From the NCBI RefSeq assembly GCF_000060345.1, contig NC_008571.1, forward strand, positions 930,001 to 994,000: DNA of 64,000 nucleotides, read 5' to 3'. The position numbers and the translations under genes were made by a program. Within the stretch, counting starts at the first letter, position 1, and each line of letters begins with the position of its first letter. This stretch comes from Christiangramia forsetii KT0803. Lineage in GTDB: Bacteria > Bacteroidota > Bacteroidia > Flavobacteriales > Flavobacteriaceae. Shown one piece after another: positions 39,882 through 49,818 of this stretch. The notes below the pieces were generated by a model, which made no database searches, was not told where the DNA came from, and saw only the letters and a list, made by a program, of their open reading frames with translations.

Positions 39882-40409
39882 TCATACAGCAATCTTCGAA
39901 TAACGTTCTATCTTAAGTACGTTTTCAAGATTTTGTCCAAAATCAATTACAGTCAATGGAAAGATCGGTTTGCTTTCGACTTGATATTTGTAATTCTCTT
40001 TTTCTTTTTTGGATCTAATAGTAATGTTATCTCCCCATGATTTTCCTGAAAAACCAGTTTTTATTTCAATAATTTGATCTGATTCATGAAAATTGACTTT
40101 ACGGAATTGAGATCTTCTTTTTATAATATTATAAATCTGTTCTGGAGTTTTATCTGATACGAATACCTTTTTTTGGTTTACTTCATAATCTGGATTTTTC
40201 AATCCAAATGCTTTCGCAGTATTATTTACTTGATATTTATGAAATGAAACTAAAGTTAATGTCATACCAATTCCAAATATTAAAATTCTTATTACTATAC
40301 CGTACAAAGTAATTTCTCGTCCAGTTACCAAGTCCATTCCAATCATAAGAATTGAATAAGTCAAAGCAACTACAATGAAAAATTTTGAATACAATTTGAA
40401 TAGTTTCAT
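39882..40409 (-). CDS. Cassette 24: small membrane protein
   Basis: 175 aa. Two N-terminal membrane helices (FFIVVALTYSILMIGM and YGIVIRILIFGIGMTLTLV) and a cytosolic domain (SDKTPEQIYNIIKRRSQFRKV, ITIRSKKEKENYKYQVESK) of about 100 residues. Family not recognised. The cassette ends pair over about 19 nt with two mismatches, beyond the usual 7-nt box. Confidence 0.6.
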   Translation of the reverse strand: MKLFKLYSKFFIVVALTYSILMIGMDLVTGREITLYGIVIRILIFGIGMTLTLVSFHKYQVNNTAKAFGLKNPDYEVNQKKVFVSDKTPEQIYNIIKRRSQFRKVNFHESDQIIEIKTGFSGKSWGDNITIRSKKEKENYKYQVESKPIFPLTVIDFGQNLENVLKIERYSKIAV

Positions 40410-40475
40410 ATTTTAATTTAATAGAATTTTTTCAAATATAAAGATTAGAAAATAAAATCTTGAATGTGCAATTTT

Positions 40476-40609
40476 ATATAACGGCTCCGGTTATCGCAAG
40501 TTGCGGGAGTAGGGACGCGACTTTGTCGGATTAGTTATTTTTATAATTGGTCTCTAAAATAACCATTTTTATCAAACTACCCGTTATTTGCGATTAACCG
40601 TTGTTATGC
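40476..40609 (-). repeat. attC-25, type A
   Basis: Boxes ATATAAC and GTTATGC, each with one mismatch to its partner. Confidence 0.88.
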
Positions 40610-41214
40610 ACTGGTGCGACACCGCCGAGTGAGGACCTCAGATATGCCGCCGTCGGGAATACACATTCTATTAAAAAATAATATTTCTCATTTATTACAA
40701 TTATTGCGACCGAGTGAGTGTCCGTTTCTTTGTTCCAAGCTTTCTTTTAATCTTTTTAATTCTTTAGTAGCTAATATGATTTTGAGCACCTACCAAAAGC
40801 TTCTTTAGTGTAAACATTCAATTGGACTTTTTTTGTTCTTTAGTTCTCATTTTCTTCTAAACGATTTTTCTCGAATCTTGAAGCGAAACGGAATTTTGTC
40901 AATTATCGATTTATTGAAAGTTCTTTGTTCTAAGCATTCTTTTTATCATTTAAGTTCTTAGTAGCTAATTTGATTTTTTTGCATCAACCAAAAGCTTCTT
41001 TAGCGTAAACATTCATTTGGACTTTTTGTTCTTTAGTTCTCATTTTCTTCTAGACGATTTTTTTTGAATTTTGAAGAGAACCTGAATTTTGTCAATTATC
41101 GATTTTCTAAAAGTTTTTTTGTTTCTATTTTTCTTTAGAAGGCTTTAATATTTGAAGTTGTCAGCTTTGGTTTCTTAAGGTTTTTAGTAGCTAAAATCGT
41201 TGCGGAGCACTTGT
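40610..41214. repeat. Cassette 25: gene-less type D cassette with internal tandem duplication
   Basis: 605 bp and no gene. The unit from TTCTTTGTTC through AGTAGCTAAT...CTTCTTTAG to GTCAATTATCGATTT occurs twice (about 40725-40915 and 40921-41105), which explains its extra length against the 410-bp relatives. Confidence 0.7.
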
Positions 41215-41347
41215 GCCTAACGGTCCCGGTTATCGCCAGTTGGCGGAGTGCGGGACGCGGATTTGTCGGCTTAGTATTGGTTTGTTGGTCAAGATAATTA
41301 TTTTCTTTTTAACTCTGCCGTCTATTGGCGATTAACCGTTGTTGTAC
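41215..41347 (-). repeat. attC-26, type B
   Basis: Boxes GCCTAAC (one mismatch) and GTTGTAC (perfect). Confidence 0.9.
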
Positions 41348-41354
41348 AAAGTTT

Positions 41355-42113
41355 TTATCTAAAATCTTTAGGAGTATGGTTTTCTTTTAATTCTTTGTAA
41401 TACTTCTCATACTCATTATGAGTTTTAACTTTTAAATTATGGATATTGAATTCTTTGAACTCAAATTCGCCATATTCTATTTTTTCAAGTTTTAAGTTTA
41501 CTATGTCTGTATTTAATTCTGCAATTAATCCAGGTAAAGTTGCATATGCTGTCGGTCCACCTTGAAATTTGACTTCAGGAAAAAACCAACATTCTTTTGG
41601 AACTTTTTTAGCATATTCATTTTTTATATTTTTCAATTTTGGAATTGCTAATACTGCCTCTTTTCCATTTATAACCTTAGAACTATCGGTAATTATCCAA
41701 TTAATATTTGTTGTTTCTACTTGTCTTACGAAATCTAAATCGTTTGGAACATAGTAAGATCTGTTCTTGCCTAATTGAGTATGAATAAATTTTCCATCAG
41801 TTATTAATCCTTGAGCAAAATCATAAATCCTTTCTGAAACTTGTAGGTAATTTGGATTTTCTGAGTATACTTGGTAAGTATTATTATCTGAAATAACAAT
41901 AATTTTTATCTCCTTTATAGCCATTTCGCTTGACCAATTCATTTTTGCTACCATTAGCGCGTAGTCCGCATTTGGAATTGAATCGGGATTGAAAATTGTT
42001 TCGTTCAATTCAGCGGAATAAGTAGCTTTTATATTTTGGGCAAAATTTACTTCTACTATTAGAAATAAAGCAATAATCGTTATTATTCGAATCATCTTAA
42101 AAATTTTGTACAA
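41355..42113 (-). CDS. Cassette 26: GLPGLI-family secreted protein
   Basis: 252 aa with a Sec signal (IALFLIVEVNFAQ). YATLPGLIAELN carries the namesake GLPGLI-like motif and the sequence has the family's beta-rich order (IKATYSAELNET near the start). The GLPGLI family is Bacteroidota-specific, exported and of unknown function. A native-lineage gene captured in a cassette. Confidence 0.8.
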   Translation of the reverse strand: MYKIFKMIRIITIIALFLIVEVNFAQNIKATYSAELNETIFNPDSIPNADYALMVAKMNWSSEMAIKEIKIIVISDNNTYQVYSENPNYLQVSERIYDFAQGLITDGKFIHTQLGKNRSYYVPNDLDFVRQVETTNINWIITDSSKVINGKEAVLAIPKLKNIKNEYAKKVPKECWFFPEVKFQGGPTAYATLPGLIAELNTDIVNLKLEKIEYGEFEFKEFNIHNLKVKTHNEYEKYYKELKENHTPKDFR

Positions 42114-42241
42114 CTGTCCCGGCTATCGCAAGTTGCGGGAGTAAGGACGCGGATTTGTCGGATTAGTTTTTTTATTAATTGGTCTCTAAAATAGCAATTT
42201 TCAGCAACCTACCCGTTATTTGCGATGAGCCGTTGTTATAT
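42108..42241 (-). repeat. attC-27, type A
   Basis: Boxes GTACAAC and GTTATAT, both perfect. Arm pair GGCTATCGC / GCGATGAGCC is compensated (T to C with A to G). Confidence 0.9.
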
Positions 42242-42248
42242 GCAGTTT

Positions 42249-42992
42249 TTAGTTGAAATTAAATCCAACGCGGCAATGATCAGCTATACAATTCTGCATT
42301 TTCGCGAAAGGTTTATTTGTTATTGAATCGAATAAACTAAATTCACTTTCATTTCCAATAATAGTTATATTTTTTATTCTCATCTTTATCTTTTCAACAC
42401 TGATAATATTTGGAGGATTAACAGTTAATTTCAGAGCAATTTCACCCATTTTTTCTCTAATTATTAAAGAGCTTCCAATAACCTCGAGATCCCAGTTTTC
42501 AGAATTTGAAAACCATTCATTATTTTCTATCACCAATGTTCTAATTCCATTTGAATCAAAAAAGTTCCCACTTAATTGAAAATAACCATTTTCATTTTCT
42601 GGGGAATCTATTTTAAATACGGGTAAACCATTAATCATAATTGGGATTTGGCAATTTTTTAAAATTGAACCTGCAAATCTTATTTCAGGATGTTTTTGTC
42701 CAATATCAAATATTTCGTTAGAATAACCTTGTTGCAATGGTTTAGGATTTTTCATCGCTAATTTAACTTTTTCCTTAGACCAAAATTGAGTCGTTACTTT
42801 ATTATGACATCTAGGACATAGTAAAGTCATCTTCTCCGGATCGTGTTCCTTTGAATTATGAAATTCTGGATCAACGTGTTCATATTGGAATATTCCTAGG
42901 CCGCAAATGACGCATCCAAAACCAGAATTCTGTCTAATTATTCTTTTAATAGGGTTTGGGATTGATCTTTTTAATCCAAATTTATTTGTCAT
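42249..42992 (-). CDS. Cassette 27: HNH nuclease-domain protein
   Basis: 247 aa. GCVICGLGIFQYEHVDPEF plus MTLLCPRCHNKVT form an HNH zinc site with two CxxC pairs. The remaining 150 residues are beta-rich and resemble a ligand or nucleic-acid binding domain I cannot name. HNH proteins cut DNA or RNA and are frequent in antiphage cargo. Confidence 0.78.
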   Translation of the reverse strand: MTNKFGLKRSIPNPIKRIIRQNSGFGCVICGLGIFQYEHVDPEFHNSKEHDPEKMTLLCPRCHNKVTTQFWSKEKVKLAMKNPKPLQQGYSNEIFDIGQKHPEIRFAGSILKNCQIPIMINGLPVFKIDSPENENGYFQLSGNFFDSNGIRTLVIENNEWFSNSENWDLEVIGSSLIIREKMGEIALKLTVNPPNIISVEKIKMRIKNITIIGNESEFSLFDSITNKPFAKMQNCIADHCRVGFNFN

Positions 42993-43024
42993 TCTTATTC
43001 GTTAGAATTTTGGTGAAAAATTGC

Positions 43025-43158
43025 ATATAACGGTCCCGGTTATCGCAAGTTGCGGGAGTTGGGACGCGAATTTGTCGGCTTAGTTGTTTTCATAATTGGT
43101 CTCTAAAATAGCAATTTTCAGCAAACTACCCGTTATTTGCGATGAACCGTTGTTGCTA
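43025..43158 (-). repeat. attC-28, type A
   Basis: Boxes ATATAAC (perfect) and GTTGCTA (one mismatch). Confidence 0.9.
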
Positions 43159-43245
43159 ACAGTGCCTTAGCAGAATTATCATTTTACTTTCACCAAAATA
43201 TATTTGGATTTTTTTTCTAAATTCGACTAATTAAAAACTTTTTTA

Positions 43246-43734
43246 TTGAACCGATATTTAAAATTTACTCTGGAGCTCATATTTTTAGTTTTCATAATTC
43301 TGCTCATTTATATTTTATCAATTGATTTTGTAGTTTTTAATAGATTTTTTCTCCAGATTGAATATTTTGATTGGCTTTTTTATCTTTTACCGATTTTATT
43401 GAGTTTTCTTTATTTGATTGTTGCTGTTGTATTTAAAAATAAATCCAGAATTCTTAAGCTTATCTTTCTCACGTTCTCAATTATTTATTTAGCTCTGTCA
43501 ATATTTATGATAACAGGAATTTATTGCGAAGAAGAGAAAAACTTAGGATTAGCGCATATTTTGCTAGTTTTATTGATTGCTTTTGTAATGATTGGAATTC
43601 ATTATAAAATTCTTTTTCCTTCTCTTTCAAAGATTGACAAGTTATTAGTCGTTTTATCTTCTTTAATTATTTTGGCCGAGTTGTATTTTAATCTATTCAG
43701 TTATGATTTATTCTATGTAAATCTTTTGAATTAA
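43246..43734 (+). CDS. Cassette 28: reversed-orientation membrane protein
   Basis: Up to 162 aa on the plus strand, opposite to nearly all other cassette genes. It begins with TTG at 43246 (NRYLKFTLELIFLVF); the nearest in-frame ATG would remove the first helix, so TTG is preferred. Four to five membrane helices (FVIILLIYILSI, YLLPILLSFLYLIVAVVF, LALSIFMITGIY, HILLVLLIAFVMIGI). Family not recognised. No gene is seen on the minus strand here. Confidence 0.6.
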   Translation: MNRYLKFTLELIFLVFIILLIYILSIDFVVFNRFFLQIEYFDWLFYLLPILLSFLYLIVAVVFKNKSRILKLIFLTFSIIYLALSIFMITGIYCEEEKNLGLAHILLVLLIAFVMIGIHYKILFPSLSKIDKLLVVLSSLIILAELYFNLFSYDLFYVNLLN

Positions 43735-43800
43735 TTTGAATTTTTCTAATCAGAGATAAGTCCGTAATTTTCTTCTTTCCTGAATTTTTATGGGCATTGT

Positions 43801-43933
43801 TTGCAACGGTTTCGGTTATCGCCAGTTGGCGGAGTAGGGAACGCGGATTTGTCGGCTTAGTACTGATTTGTTGGTCAATTTACTTATTTTCTTTCTAACG
43901 CTACCGCTTATTGGCGATTAACCGTTGTTAGGT
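43801..43933 (-). repeat. attC-29, type B
   Basis: Boxes TTGCAAC (one mismatch) and GTTAGGT (perfect). The stop of the 43928 gene lies inside it. Confidence 0.9.
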
Positions 43934-44458
43934 GCTGGCGATTCTAGTAATAAATTCGTTCCAACCTAAAATATCTAATTTGAAACCTTGTTCGTCATCT
44001 AATTCTATAAAAATCTTTTTATCACAAAGTAAATTTCTTCCTCTCCAAAATCCTTCGTTAATTCTCATTTCGTCAACATCTGACCAATATTCATCTTTTG
44101 CATTACAAAGATTTGCTATCTGATTAACAACATATTCCATATCTATTGCTGGAATCAAGTCGTCCTTCTTATAAAAAGTTACAGATCCAATTTTAATCTT
44201 ATTCGTTTCTGTTTTTAAAAACTCATCATTTTCTTTACCAACCTTAAATAGAACGGTATCAAATGCTTTAAGGAAGTTTCCTTCTAAAGGAGTTTCCATA
44301 TGATATAAATCTATTTCTCCCATTTCTTGAATTCCAACTACTTCTGATTTTTCTAAATAATAATCAGTATTGAAGTTTTTAAATTCGGACTTAATATTCT
44401 CATCATTATGTGAAGATGAATTTGATTTCTTACTGCCAAATAAATTAAATAGTCCCAT
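43928..44458 (-). CDS. Cassette 29: hypothetical protein
   Basis: 176 aa, soluble, acidic. VVGIQEMGEIDLYHMETP and NEDEQGFKLDILGWNEFITR-like segments suggest a small regulatory or immunity protein; no family named with confidence. The stop TAA overlaps the attC-29 box (CTAAC). One base separates it from the upstream gene, so the two are an operon. Confidence 0.55.
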   Translation of the reverse strand: MGLFNLFGSKKSNSSSHNDENIKSEFKNFNTDYYLEKSEVVGIQEMGEIDLYHMETPLEGNFLKAFDTVLFKVGKENDEFLKTETNKIKIGSVTFYKKDDLIPAIDMEYVVNQIANLCNAKDEYWSDVDEMRINEGFWRGRNLLCDKKIFIELDDEQGFKLDILGWNEFITRIAST

Positions 44459-44459
44459 A

Positions 44460-44936
44460 TTATGTTGATTTTTGGTTATGAATCGCTTGTGGTTTTGTCA
44501 GATTTTTTAACGTATTTAAAGTTGTGATAATCACAATTGCAGCTTTTCCAGATTCCATTTGAAAATTTTGACTCTTGTTGTTGAAGTCAATAGCTCTAAA
44601 CTTTTTGATTTCTGGATTATCAATTTCACCTTTAAAATTTCCAAAATCATAACTTTGAATGTCTTGGAAGTTTATAGTTGTTTTTGTCGAATTACTTTCT
44701 TCTAAAATTCTTCTTGTTGAAATTAAAGTTTTTGATTGTTTGTCAGCAATTTCTATAATTGGAATTTCATTTTCGATCAAATCAAAAGTTATTATTTTTT
44801 TCGAATCTTGATTAATAAGTTTAGTGAAATACCAATCTGTTACATTTGGCTTTAAACGATCGATAGCAGCTTTAGTAATGTTATAAATTGATTTTTCTGA
44901 TTTCATTCTTTTACTAGATTTGTTTATCGCTTGCAC
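44460..44936 (-). CDS. Cassette 29: hypothetical protein
   Basis: Up to 158 aa; ATG at 44906 (MKSEKSIYNITK) is an alternative start because the first ATG lies inside the attC-30 left box. No signal or membrane helix; beta-rich centre (ISTRRILEESNSTKTTINFQDI) and a short hydrophobic C-terminal stretch (GKAAIVIITTLNTL). Not recognised. First gene of a two-gene cassette. Confidence 0.5.
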   Translation of the reverse strand: MQAINKSSKRMKSEKSIYNITKAAIDRLKPNVTDWYFTKLINQDSKKIITFDLIENEIPIIEIADKQSKTLISTRRILEESNSTKTTINFQDIQSYDFGNFKGEIDNPEIKKFRAIDFNNKSQNFQMESGKAAIVIITTLNTLKNLTKPQAIHNQKST

Positions 44937-45068
44937 CTAACGGTTACGGTTATCGCAAGTTGCGGGAGTAGGGACGCGGATTTGTCGGCTTAGTTGTTTT
45001 CATAATTGGTCTCTAAAATAACAATTTTCAGCAAACTACCCGTTATTTGCGATGAACCGATGTTGGCC
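44935..45068 (-). repeat. attC-30, type A
   Basis: Boxes ACCTAAC (perfect) and GTTGGCC (one mismatch). Confidence 0.9.
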
Positions 45069-45071
45069 ACT

Positions 45072-46022
45072 TTAAGATTGTTCGACTTTTCTTGGTAACC
45101 AAGAAAAATATGTTAGTGTAAAAATTAAAATCAAAGTATAAAATATGAAACCTAATAAATTTGAATCTTCTACGTAAAAACGGTTTGCCATTTGAGTAAA
45201 ATATGAGATGATGATCATTATTAAAATACCAATAGAAATTACGGAAACCTTCATTTGATTTTTTAGTTTATTACCTACTAAAACACCAATAATTAAAGAA
45301 TAGAATAGTAAAATAACCTGTAAATATCTCGAGTATTTTTCGAATTCAAATTCTCTTTTTTTCTTTTCAATATATTTAATTTGGGTAATTCGACTTTTTA
45401 AGAATTGTATTGTTGACTTAGAAATTTCTTTATCCAACGAATCTTTTCGTTTTCTAGTCAAGTTATAATGGTTAATATCTTCAATCTCGAAATTAGCAAC
45501 AATTGAACTATCATGAACTTTTTTTGTTACTTTTTCAAGCTCTTTAATGTTATCACTAATTTCATTAGAAATTGAATCAATAGATATATTTAATTTTTCA
45601 ATTGATTGGTATTCTTTATTCGAGGAAAAATTTTTTCTTTTCTCTTTTAATTCTTCTTCATTAAATTTTTTATCGAGAATGTTTTCCATACGAATTATGA
45701 TAGAATTCATTCCTAATTTAGTTTCGATCTGATTTGAATAGATATATAGTAATGGACCTAAAACTATAAATATTAGTAAAGAATAAAGAAGTGATGTACT
45801 TAAAGAAACATAATTCTTTTTAGCTGCAAGTATTACACTTATTAAAGATGAGAACAGTACTAAACTGCCAAAATGGGAAACAATTAAATACCATGTATTT
45901 TGCAAACCATTTATAAACCCTGCCTCTTTGATATAGGAACCACCTATTTCAAAAAACACGAATACTACATAAAGTAGAGTTGCAATTAAAAAATATTTTA
46001 AAAAATTTACTAAAAACTTCAT
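45072..46022 (-). CDS. Cassette 30: polytopic membrane protein with coiled coil
   Basis: 316 aa. Three N-terminal membrane helices (LIATLLYVVFVFFEI, FGSLVLFSSLISVILA, LYSLLIFIVLGPLLYIY), a central charged coiled coil of about 120 residues (ISDNIKELEKVTKKV), and three more helices at the C-terminus. The coiled coil may act as a sensor or docking arm. Family not recognised. Confidence 0.65.
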   Translation of the reverse strand: MKFLVNFLKYFLIATLLYVVFVFFEIGGSYIKEAGFINGLQNTWYLIVSHFGSLVLFSSLISVILAAKKNYVSLSTSLLYSLLIFIVLGPLLYIYSNQIETKLGMNSIIIRMENILDKKFNEEELKEKRKNFSSNKEYQSIEKLNISIDSISNEISDNIKELEKVTKKVHDSSIVANFEIEDINHYNLTRKRKDSLDKEISKSTIQFLKSRITQIKYIEKKKREFEFEKYSRYLQVILLFYSLIIGVLVGNKLKNQMKVSVISIGILIMIIISYFTQMANRFYVEDSNLLGFIFYTLILIFTLTYFSWLPRKVEQS

Positions 46023-46078
46023 TTTCTTATTGTTGCCAACGGTCTCCTTTACTTCGCTTATTAATAAATATACCTTTG

Positions 46079-46239
46079 AATTGAAGAAGGAGGAGAACTA
46101 AAACGGTCTCTAGATTACAGATCCAATATCCGTAAGAGTCCTCCATTCTTCATATGGGTAGCAAGAACCATTTGGAATACCAGGTCTATTTATGGACCCG
46201 TTAAAGGAGTTAGTTAATGCGCCCTTCAAATAATAATTT
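46079..46239 (+). ncRNA. Predicted IS110 bridge RNA, copy 3
   Basis: Same sequence and guide layout as copy 1. Confidence 0.72.
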
Positions 46240-46248
46240 TTTAAAAAT

Positions 46249-47235
46249 ATGAAAAATTACCAAGAAGTAATCGGAATTGATGTTTCAAAAAGCAAGTTAG
46301 ATGCTTATGGGCACAATCGTGGTTCCCACCGTGAATTCAGTAATGATGTGTTAGGTTATAAAGCCTTGCTTAAATGGGCTAACGGTAAGAAACAAAAAGT
46401 GTTTTTCTGTTTTGAAAATACCGGTCATTATTCGTTAAAGTTAGCATTGTATTTATCTTCAAAGAAGCAGGTATATGTGCAAGAAAACCCTGTAGTAATC
46501 AAACGCTCTTCCGGAGTGATCAGAGAGAAGAATGATGTGGTAGATGCGATGATGATCGCCCGGTATGGCTGGCTTCATCGCGAGGAACTTTCTCCAAGTG
46601 AATTGAAAGATAATGAACTATTGGAAGTAGGCAGATTGCTGGCTTTACGGGATCAGCTGGTCCGTAGTCGTACGGGTTTAAAAAACACACACTCAGAGTT
46701 AAAGAAATTGCTAAACAGCAGTTCAACGGACACCTGTTGCAAGACGCTCGTAAGCTCTATTACCCATCTAACATCTCAAATAAATAAAATTGAGAAGCAA
46801 CTAAAAACCGTTATAAAGGACTCTGAACACTTATCACAGAATTATAAGCTAGTGACCTCTTTAAAAGGTGTAGGCCTGATAGTAGGTGCCCAATTGCTGT
46901 ATCATACTAATAACTTTAAACGTTTTCAGACCTGGAGACAATTCTCCAGTTATTGCGGAACGGCTCCCTTTGGTCATAGTTCGGGAAGTAGTATTCATAA
47001 AAAGCGAAAATGCCACCCGATGGGAGATCGCCAAATGAAGAGCCTGCTTAGCATGGCGGCCTGTACAGCCATTCAATATGACAGTGAATTACGGCAGTAT
47101 TATAAAAAAAAGCGAGAAGAAGGTAAACTTAAGATGATTGCGCTGAACAATGTTCGTAACAAGCTTTTATCCAGGGTGTTTGCGGTAGTAAAAAGAAGAA
47201 CCCCATATGTGGAACTACACAAATTTGCTGCCTGA
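46249..47235 (+). CDS. IS110-family DEDD transposase, copy 3
   Basis: 328 aa, identical to copy 1. Confidence 0.96.
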   Translation: MKNYQEVIGIDVSKSKLDAYGHNRGSHREFSNDVLGYKALLKWANGKKQKVFFCFENTGHYSLKLALYLSSKKQVYVQENPVVIKRSSGVIREKNDVVDAMMIARYGWLHREELSPSELKDNELLEVGRLLALRDQLVRSRTGLKNTHSELKKLLNSSSTDTCCKTLVSSITHLTSQINKIEKQLKTVIKDSEHLSQNYKLVTSLKGVGLIVGAQLLYHTNNFKRFQTWRQFSSYCGTAPFGHSSGSSIHKKRKCHPMGDRQMKSLLSMAACTAIQYDSELRQYYKKKREEGKLKMIALNNVRNKLLSRVFAVVKRRTPYVELHKFAA

Positions 47236-47406
47236 GAAATAATAGAAAAAGCTTTGATTTAACCTTGGAATACGGTTATCGCCAGTTGGCGGATTAAGGG
47301 ACGCGGATTTGTCGGCTTAGGTTTAGTTCGTTGGTCAAGTTAATTATTTTCTTACTAACGGTGCCGCTTATTGGCGATTAACCGTTGTTAGCAAAAGTTA
47401 CATTAT

Positions 47407-48657
47407 TCAAGTTTTCAGTTGGTCTCTAATTGCTGTGAAATGAGGATTATTTTCTGTTTCAAACCTTTCAAAAATTTCATCAAAATCGTAGTCAGTATTA
47501 TATTTCTGTTTAAGACTATTAATAATAAATAGTTTTTCATCACTTGATATGTTTGAATTAATTATAGTTCTTATCATATTAGTGAACTGAGCTAGATTTT
47601 TATCGTCATTTTCTATAATTCGGTCTATTAGGCGAATTATAATATCTGTTTCAATCTGGTTATTTTGTTTTAAAATGTTATAAAGTTGATGAAAATAATT
47701 GTTTAGAAAGATTTTTGAGTCTAGTTCGAATATCAAACTTTTCATATCTAATGATTGCTTACTTTTTTGATTAATTGAATTTATAATTCGATAAGTGATA
47801 TTTGCTGGAGCATTTTTAGAAATATAAACAATCATTTCATTATCAAAATTTTCAAAATGGTCTATGTTTTTTATTAGATCATTTACCAAATTTGGATTAT
47901 CATTTTGACATAATATATTCAAAAATCTCTGTTTGTGAGCTTTATCATTACTTTCCATTATTCTTGGAACGATATATTGCATAGTAGAATCACTATGATA
48001 TTTTTCAAAGATTTCAAATCCTTTATTTACAGCCTTCGAAAAATTTAAGCGAGAAAGTAAATCGAATAGGTTGAAAACATTTAAGTACGTATATGAAGTA
48101 GAATTTTGATATTCCCTTTCTAATGTGTTCGAAATCAAATCAAAATGCTTTTCTTCTTCTAGTTGAGTATTATAATAAATGCTATGTATTGCATCAGACT
48201 TTTCTCTGTTATCGGATGATAATAATTTAGGTAAAAGATCATTTAATTGATTACTGTAATATTTTTTCATTACTGCATCAGGAGCAGCAATTATTTTATC
48301 AAGTAAATCTTTTGCCTCGGACATTTTTCTAATTGTAAAAAATCCAAAAGCTACTAATGTAATGGTAAGGAATACTGCGAAAATTGCAATTGTAAAGTTT
48401 AAATAATTAACAGTTCTATCAAATTCTTCATCAATAGTTTTTTCCAAGGATTTTTCAAATAGTAAAGTTGCTTCTTTGTTATAATTTGAGCTTATACTTT
48501 GTAAATCAGTAGAATCTCGTACAATTATATTAGGATTGACTGAAATATTATTTGGTGATGGACTCTTAATAACAGAACCAACTAAAATACCTAATAACAA
48601 AATTGTTATTCCAAGTAGAGCTATTATAAAAATTGAAGAATTTGAGCTTTTTTTCAT
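47407..48657 (-). CDS. Cassette 31: two-helix membrane protein with helical cytosolic domain
   Basis: 416 aa. Membrane helices near residues 10-28 (SIFIIALLGITILLLGILV) and 86-108 (FTIAIFAVFLTITLVAFGF) flank a short periplasmic loop. The 300-residue C-terminal part is all helical with ARM/HEAT-like spacing. No enzyme motif seen. Could be a scaffold or an antiphage membrane effector; not recognised. Confidence 0.62.
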   Translation of the reverse strand: MKKSSNSSIFIIALLGITILLLGILVGSVIKSPSPNNISVNPNIIVRDSTDLQSISSNYNKEATLLFEKSLEKTIDEEFDRTVNYLNFTIAIFAVFLTITLVAFGFFTIRKMSEAKDLLDKIIAAPDAVMKKYYSNQLNDLLPKLLSSDNREKSDAIHSIYYNTQLEEEKHFDLISNTLEREYQNSTSYTYLNVFNLFDLLSRLNFSKAVNKGFEIFEKYHSDSTMQYIVPRIMESNDKAHKQRFLNILCQNDNPNLVNDLIKNIDHFENFDNEMIVYISKNAPANITYRIINSINQKSKQSLDMKSLIFELDSKIFLNNYFHQLYNILKQNNQIETDIIIRLIDRIIENDDKNLAQFTNMIRTIINSNISSDEKLFIINSLKQKYNTDYDFDEIFERFETENNPHFTAIRDQLKT

Positions 48658-48687
48658 TAAGAAGTTGTTTCTCTGTTTTGTAATTTT

Positions 48688-48820
48688 TGCTAACGGTTTC
48701 GGTTATCGCCAGTTGGCGGAGTAAGGGACGCGGATTTGTCGGCTTAGTATTTAGTTGTTGGTCAAGTTAATTATTTTCTTTCTAACGCCACCGCTTATTG
48801 GCGATTAACCGTTGTTGTGT
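48688..48820 (-). repeat. attC-32, type B
   Basis: Boxes TGCTAAC (perfect) and GTTGTGT (one mismatch). Confidence 0.9.
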
Positions 48821-48840
48821 TTCGTTTTTTATTGTTGAAT

Positions 48841-49677
48841 TTAGTTAATGCTTAATAATGTCGACATTTCTTTGGAATAAATCTGTTCTTCTGAATGAGC
48901 CACAATTAGTTTATTGAACTTCTTAACTTCATTTTCTAAAACTTCCTTTTTCCCCTCGTACTTTTCACTAACGTAAATAGCATATTTTGGAGAGATTGGA
49001 TAATATAAATCATAACCTTCATGCTCTTTATCATATTCTGTATTACCTAGTGCATTAATAATTGGTTGATCTCCCGTTATAAAATCTACTTCACTGTTAT
49101 TTATTAAGAGTTGAAGCTTAGTTTTATGAAAAATCCAGAAACTTTTTATTTCAATGAAGAATAGGTGAAATACTCTTGCTAATTTATCATTATCAAGATC
49201 TGGAGTATTGAACGATATTTTCGATACGTTTTCCCTCATCTTTTTAGTTCTTGTAAACTGAGCACTTAAATAAAAACTAAATGTTCTCCTATCCTTTTCG
49301 TTTTCAAAGAATGATAGGTCTTCTTCATATAACTTATTTAATAATTTGATTCCTCTTGTTTCAATTATACAATGTAAATCTTCAATTCCACATTTTACAG
49401 AATATTCATCTCCTTCGGAAAATTTTATATAAAGATCCAATATTTTTAAAAGTCCTTCTTGGCGCTTTGGGTTGGCATTTTTAATAAACCCTTTAAGAAA
49501 GTTTAAATCTTTCTCAGATAATTTTTCAGCTTTATAGAAGTATCTAGTTTGACCGATATTTCGGAGAGAAGTAATTATTTCTTTTCCATTTCTTAAGCAA
49601 CAAATCTTATCATTAGTGGACCAGGGCTTTAAATAATTTTTCCAAACGTAATGTTGTCGTTTTTTTAAGTCGGGCAT
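48841..49677 (-). CDS. Cassette 32: DUF4238 protein
   Basis: 278 aa. LKKRQHYVWKNYLKPWSTN at the start, NIGQTRYFYK, and VDFITGDQPIINAL followed by YYPISPKYAIYVS are the conserved blocks of DUF4238. The family is widespread, often in mobile islands, and its conserved His/Asp/Tyr residues suggest an enzyme, but the function is unknown. Confidence 0.82.
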   Translation of the reverse strand: MPDLKKRQHYVWKNYLKPWSTNDKICCLRNGKEIITSLRNIGQTRYFYKAEKLSEKDLNFLKGFIKNANPKRQEGLLKILDLYIKFSEGDEYSVKCGIEDLHCIIETRGIKLLNKLYEEDLSFFENEKDRRTFSFYLSAQFTRTKKMRENVSKISFNTPDLDNDKLARVFHLFFIEIKSFWIFHKTKLQLLINNSEVDFITGDQPIINALGNTEYDKEHEGYDLYYPISPKYAIYVSEKYEGKKEVLENEVKKFNKLIVAHSEEQIYSKEMSTLLSIN

Positions 49678-49709
49678 TTTTAAAAGGATGAATTTGTTTA
49701 AAAAATGAA

Positions 49710-49818
49710 ATACAACGTTAGCGAATAAGAAGAGTAGGGGCTTCTAAATTTTATTTTAATATTTTTTGAAATATACACATTTCTTTGTTGCCCCTATTCT
49801 TCTTATTCGTTGTTACGT
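49710..49818 (-). repeat. attC-33, type C
   Basis: Boxes ATACAAC (one mismatch) and GTTACGT. Confidence 0.85.

Larger units (their letters stand above)
46044..47272 (+). mobile_element. IS110-family element, copy 3, inserted in attC-31
   Basis: 1229 bp, apparently identical to copies 1 and 2, same insertion point, but in a type B site. Confidence 0.9.
46034..47393 (-). repeat. attC-31, type B, interrupted by IS110 copy 3
   Basis: Boxes TGCCAAC (one mismatch with attC-30) and GTTAGCA (perfect with attC-32). Both arms right of the IS are type B, so this insertion event differs from copies 1 and 2. Confidence 0.88.
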
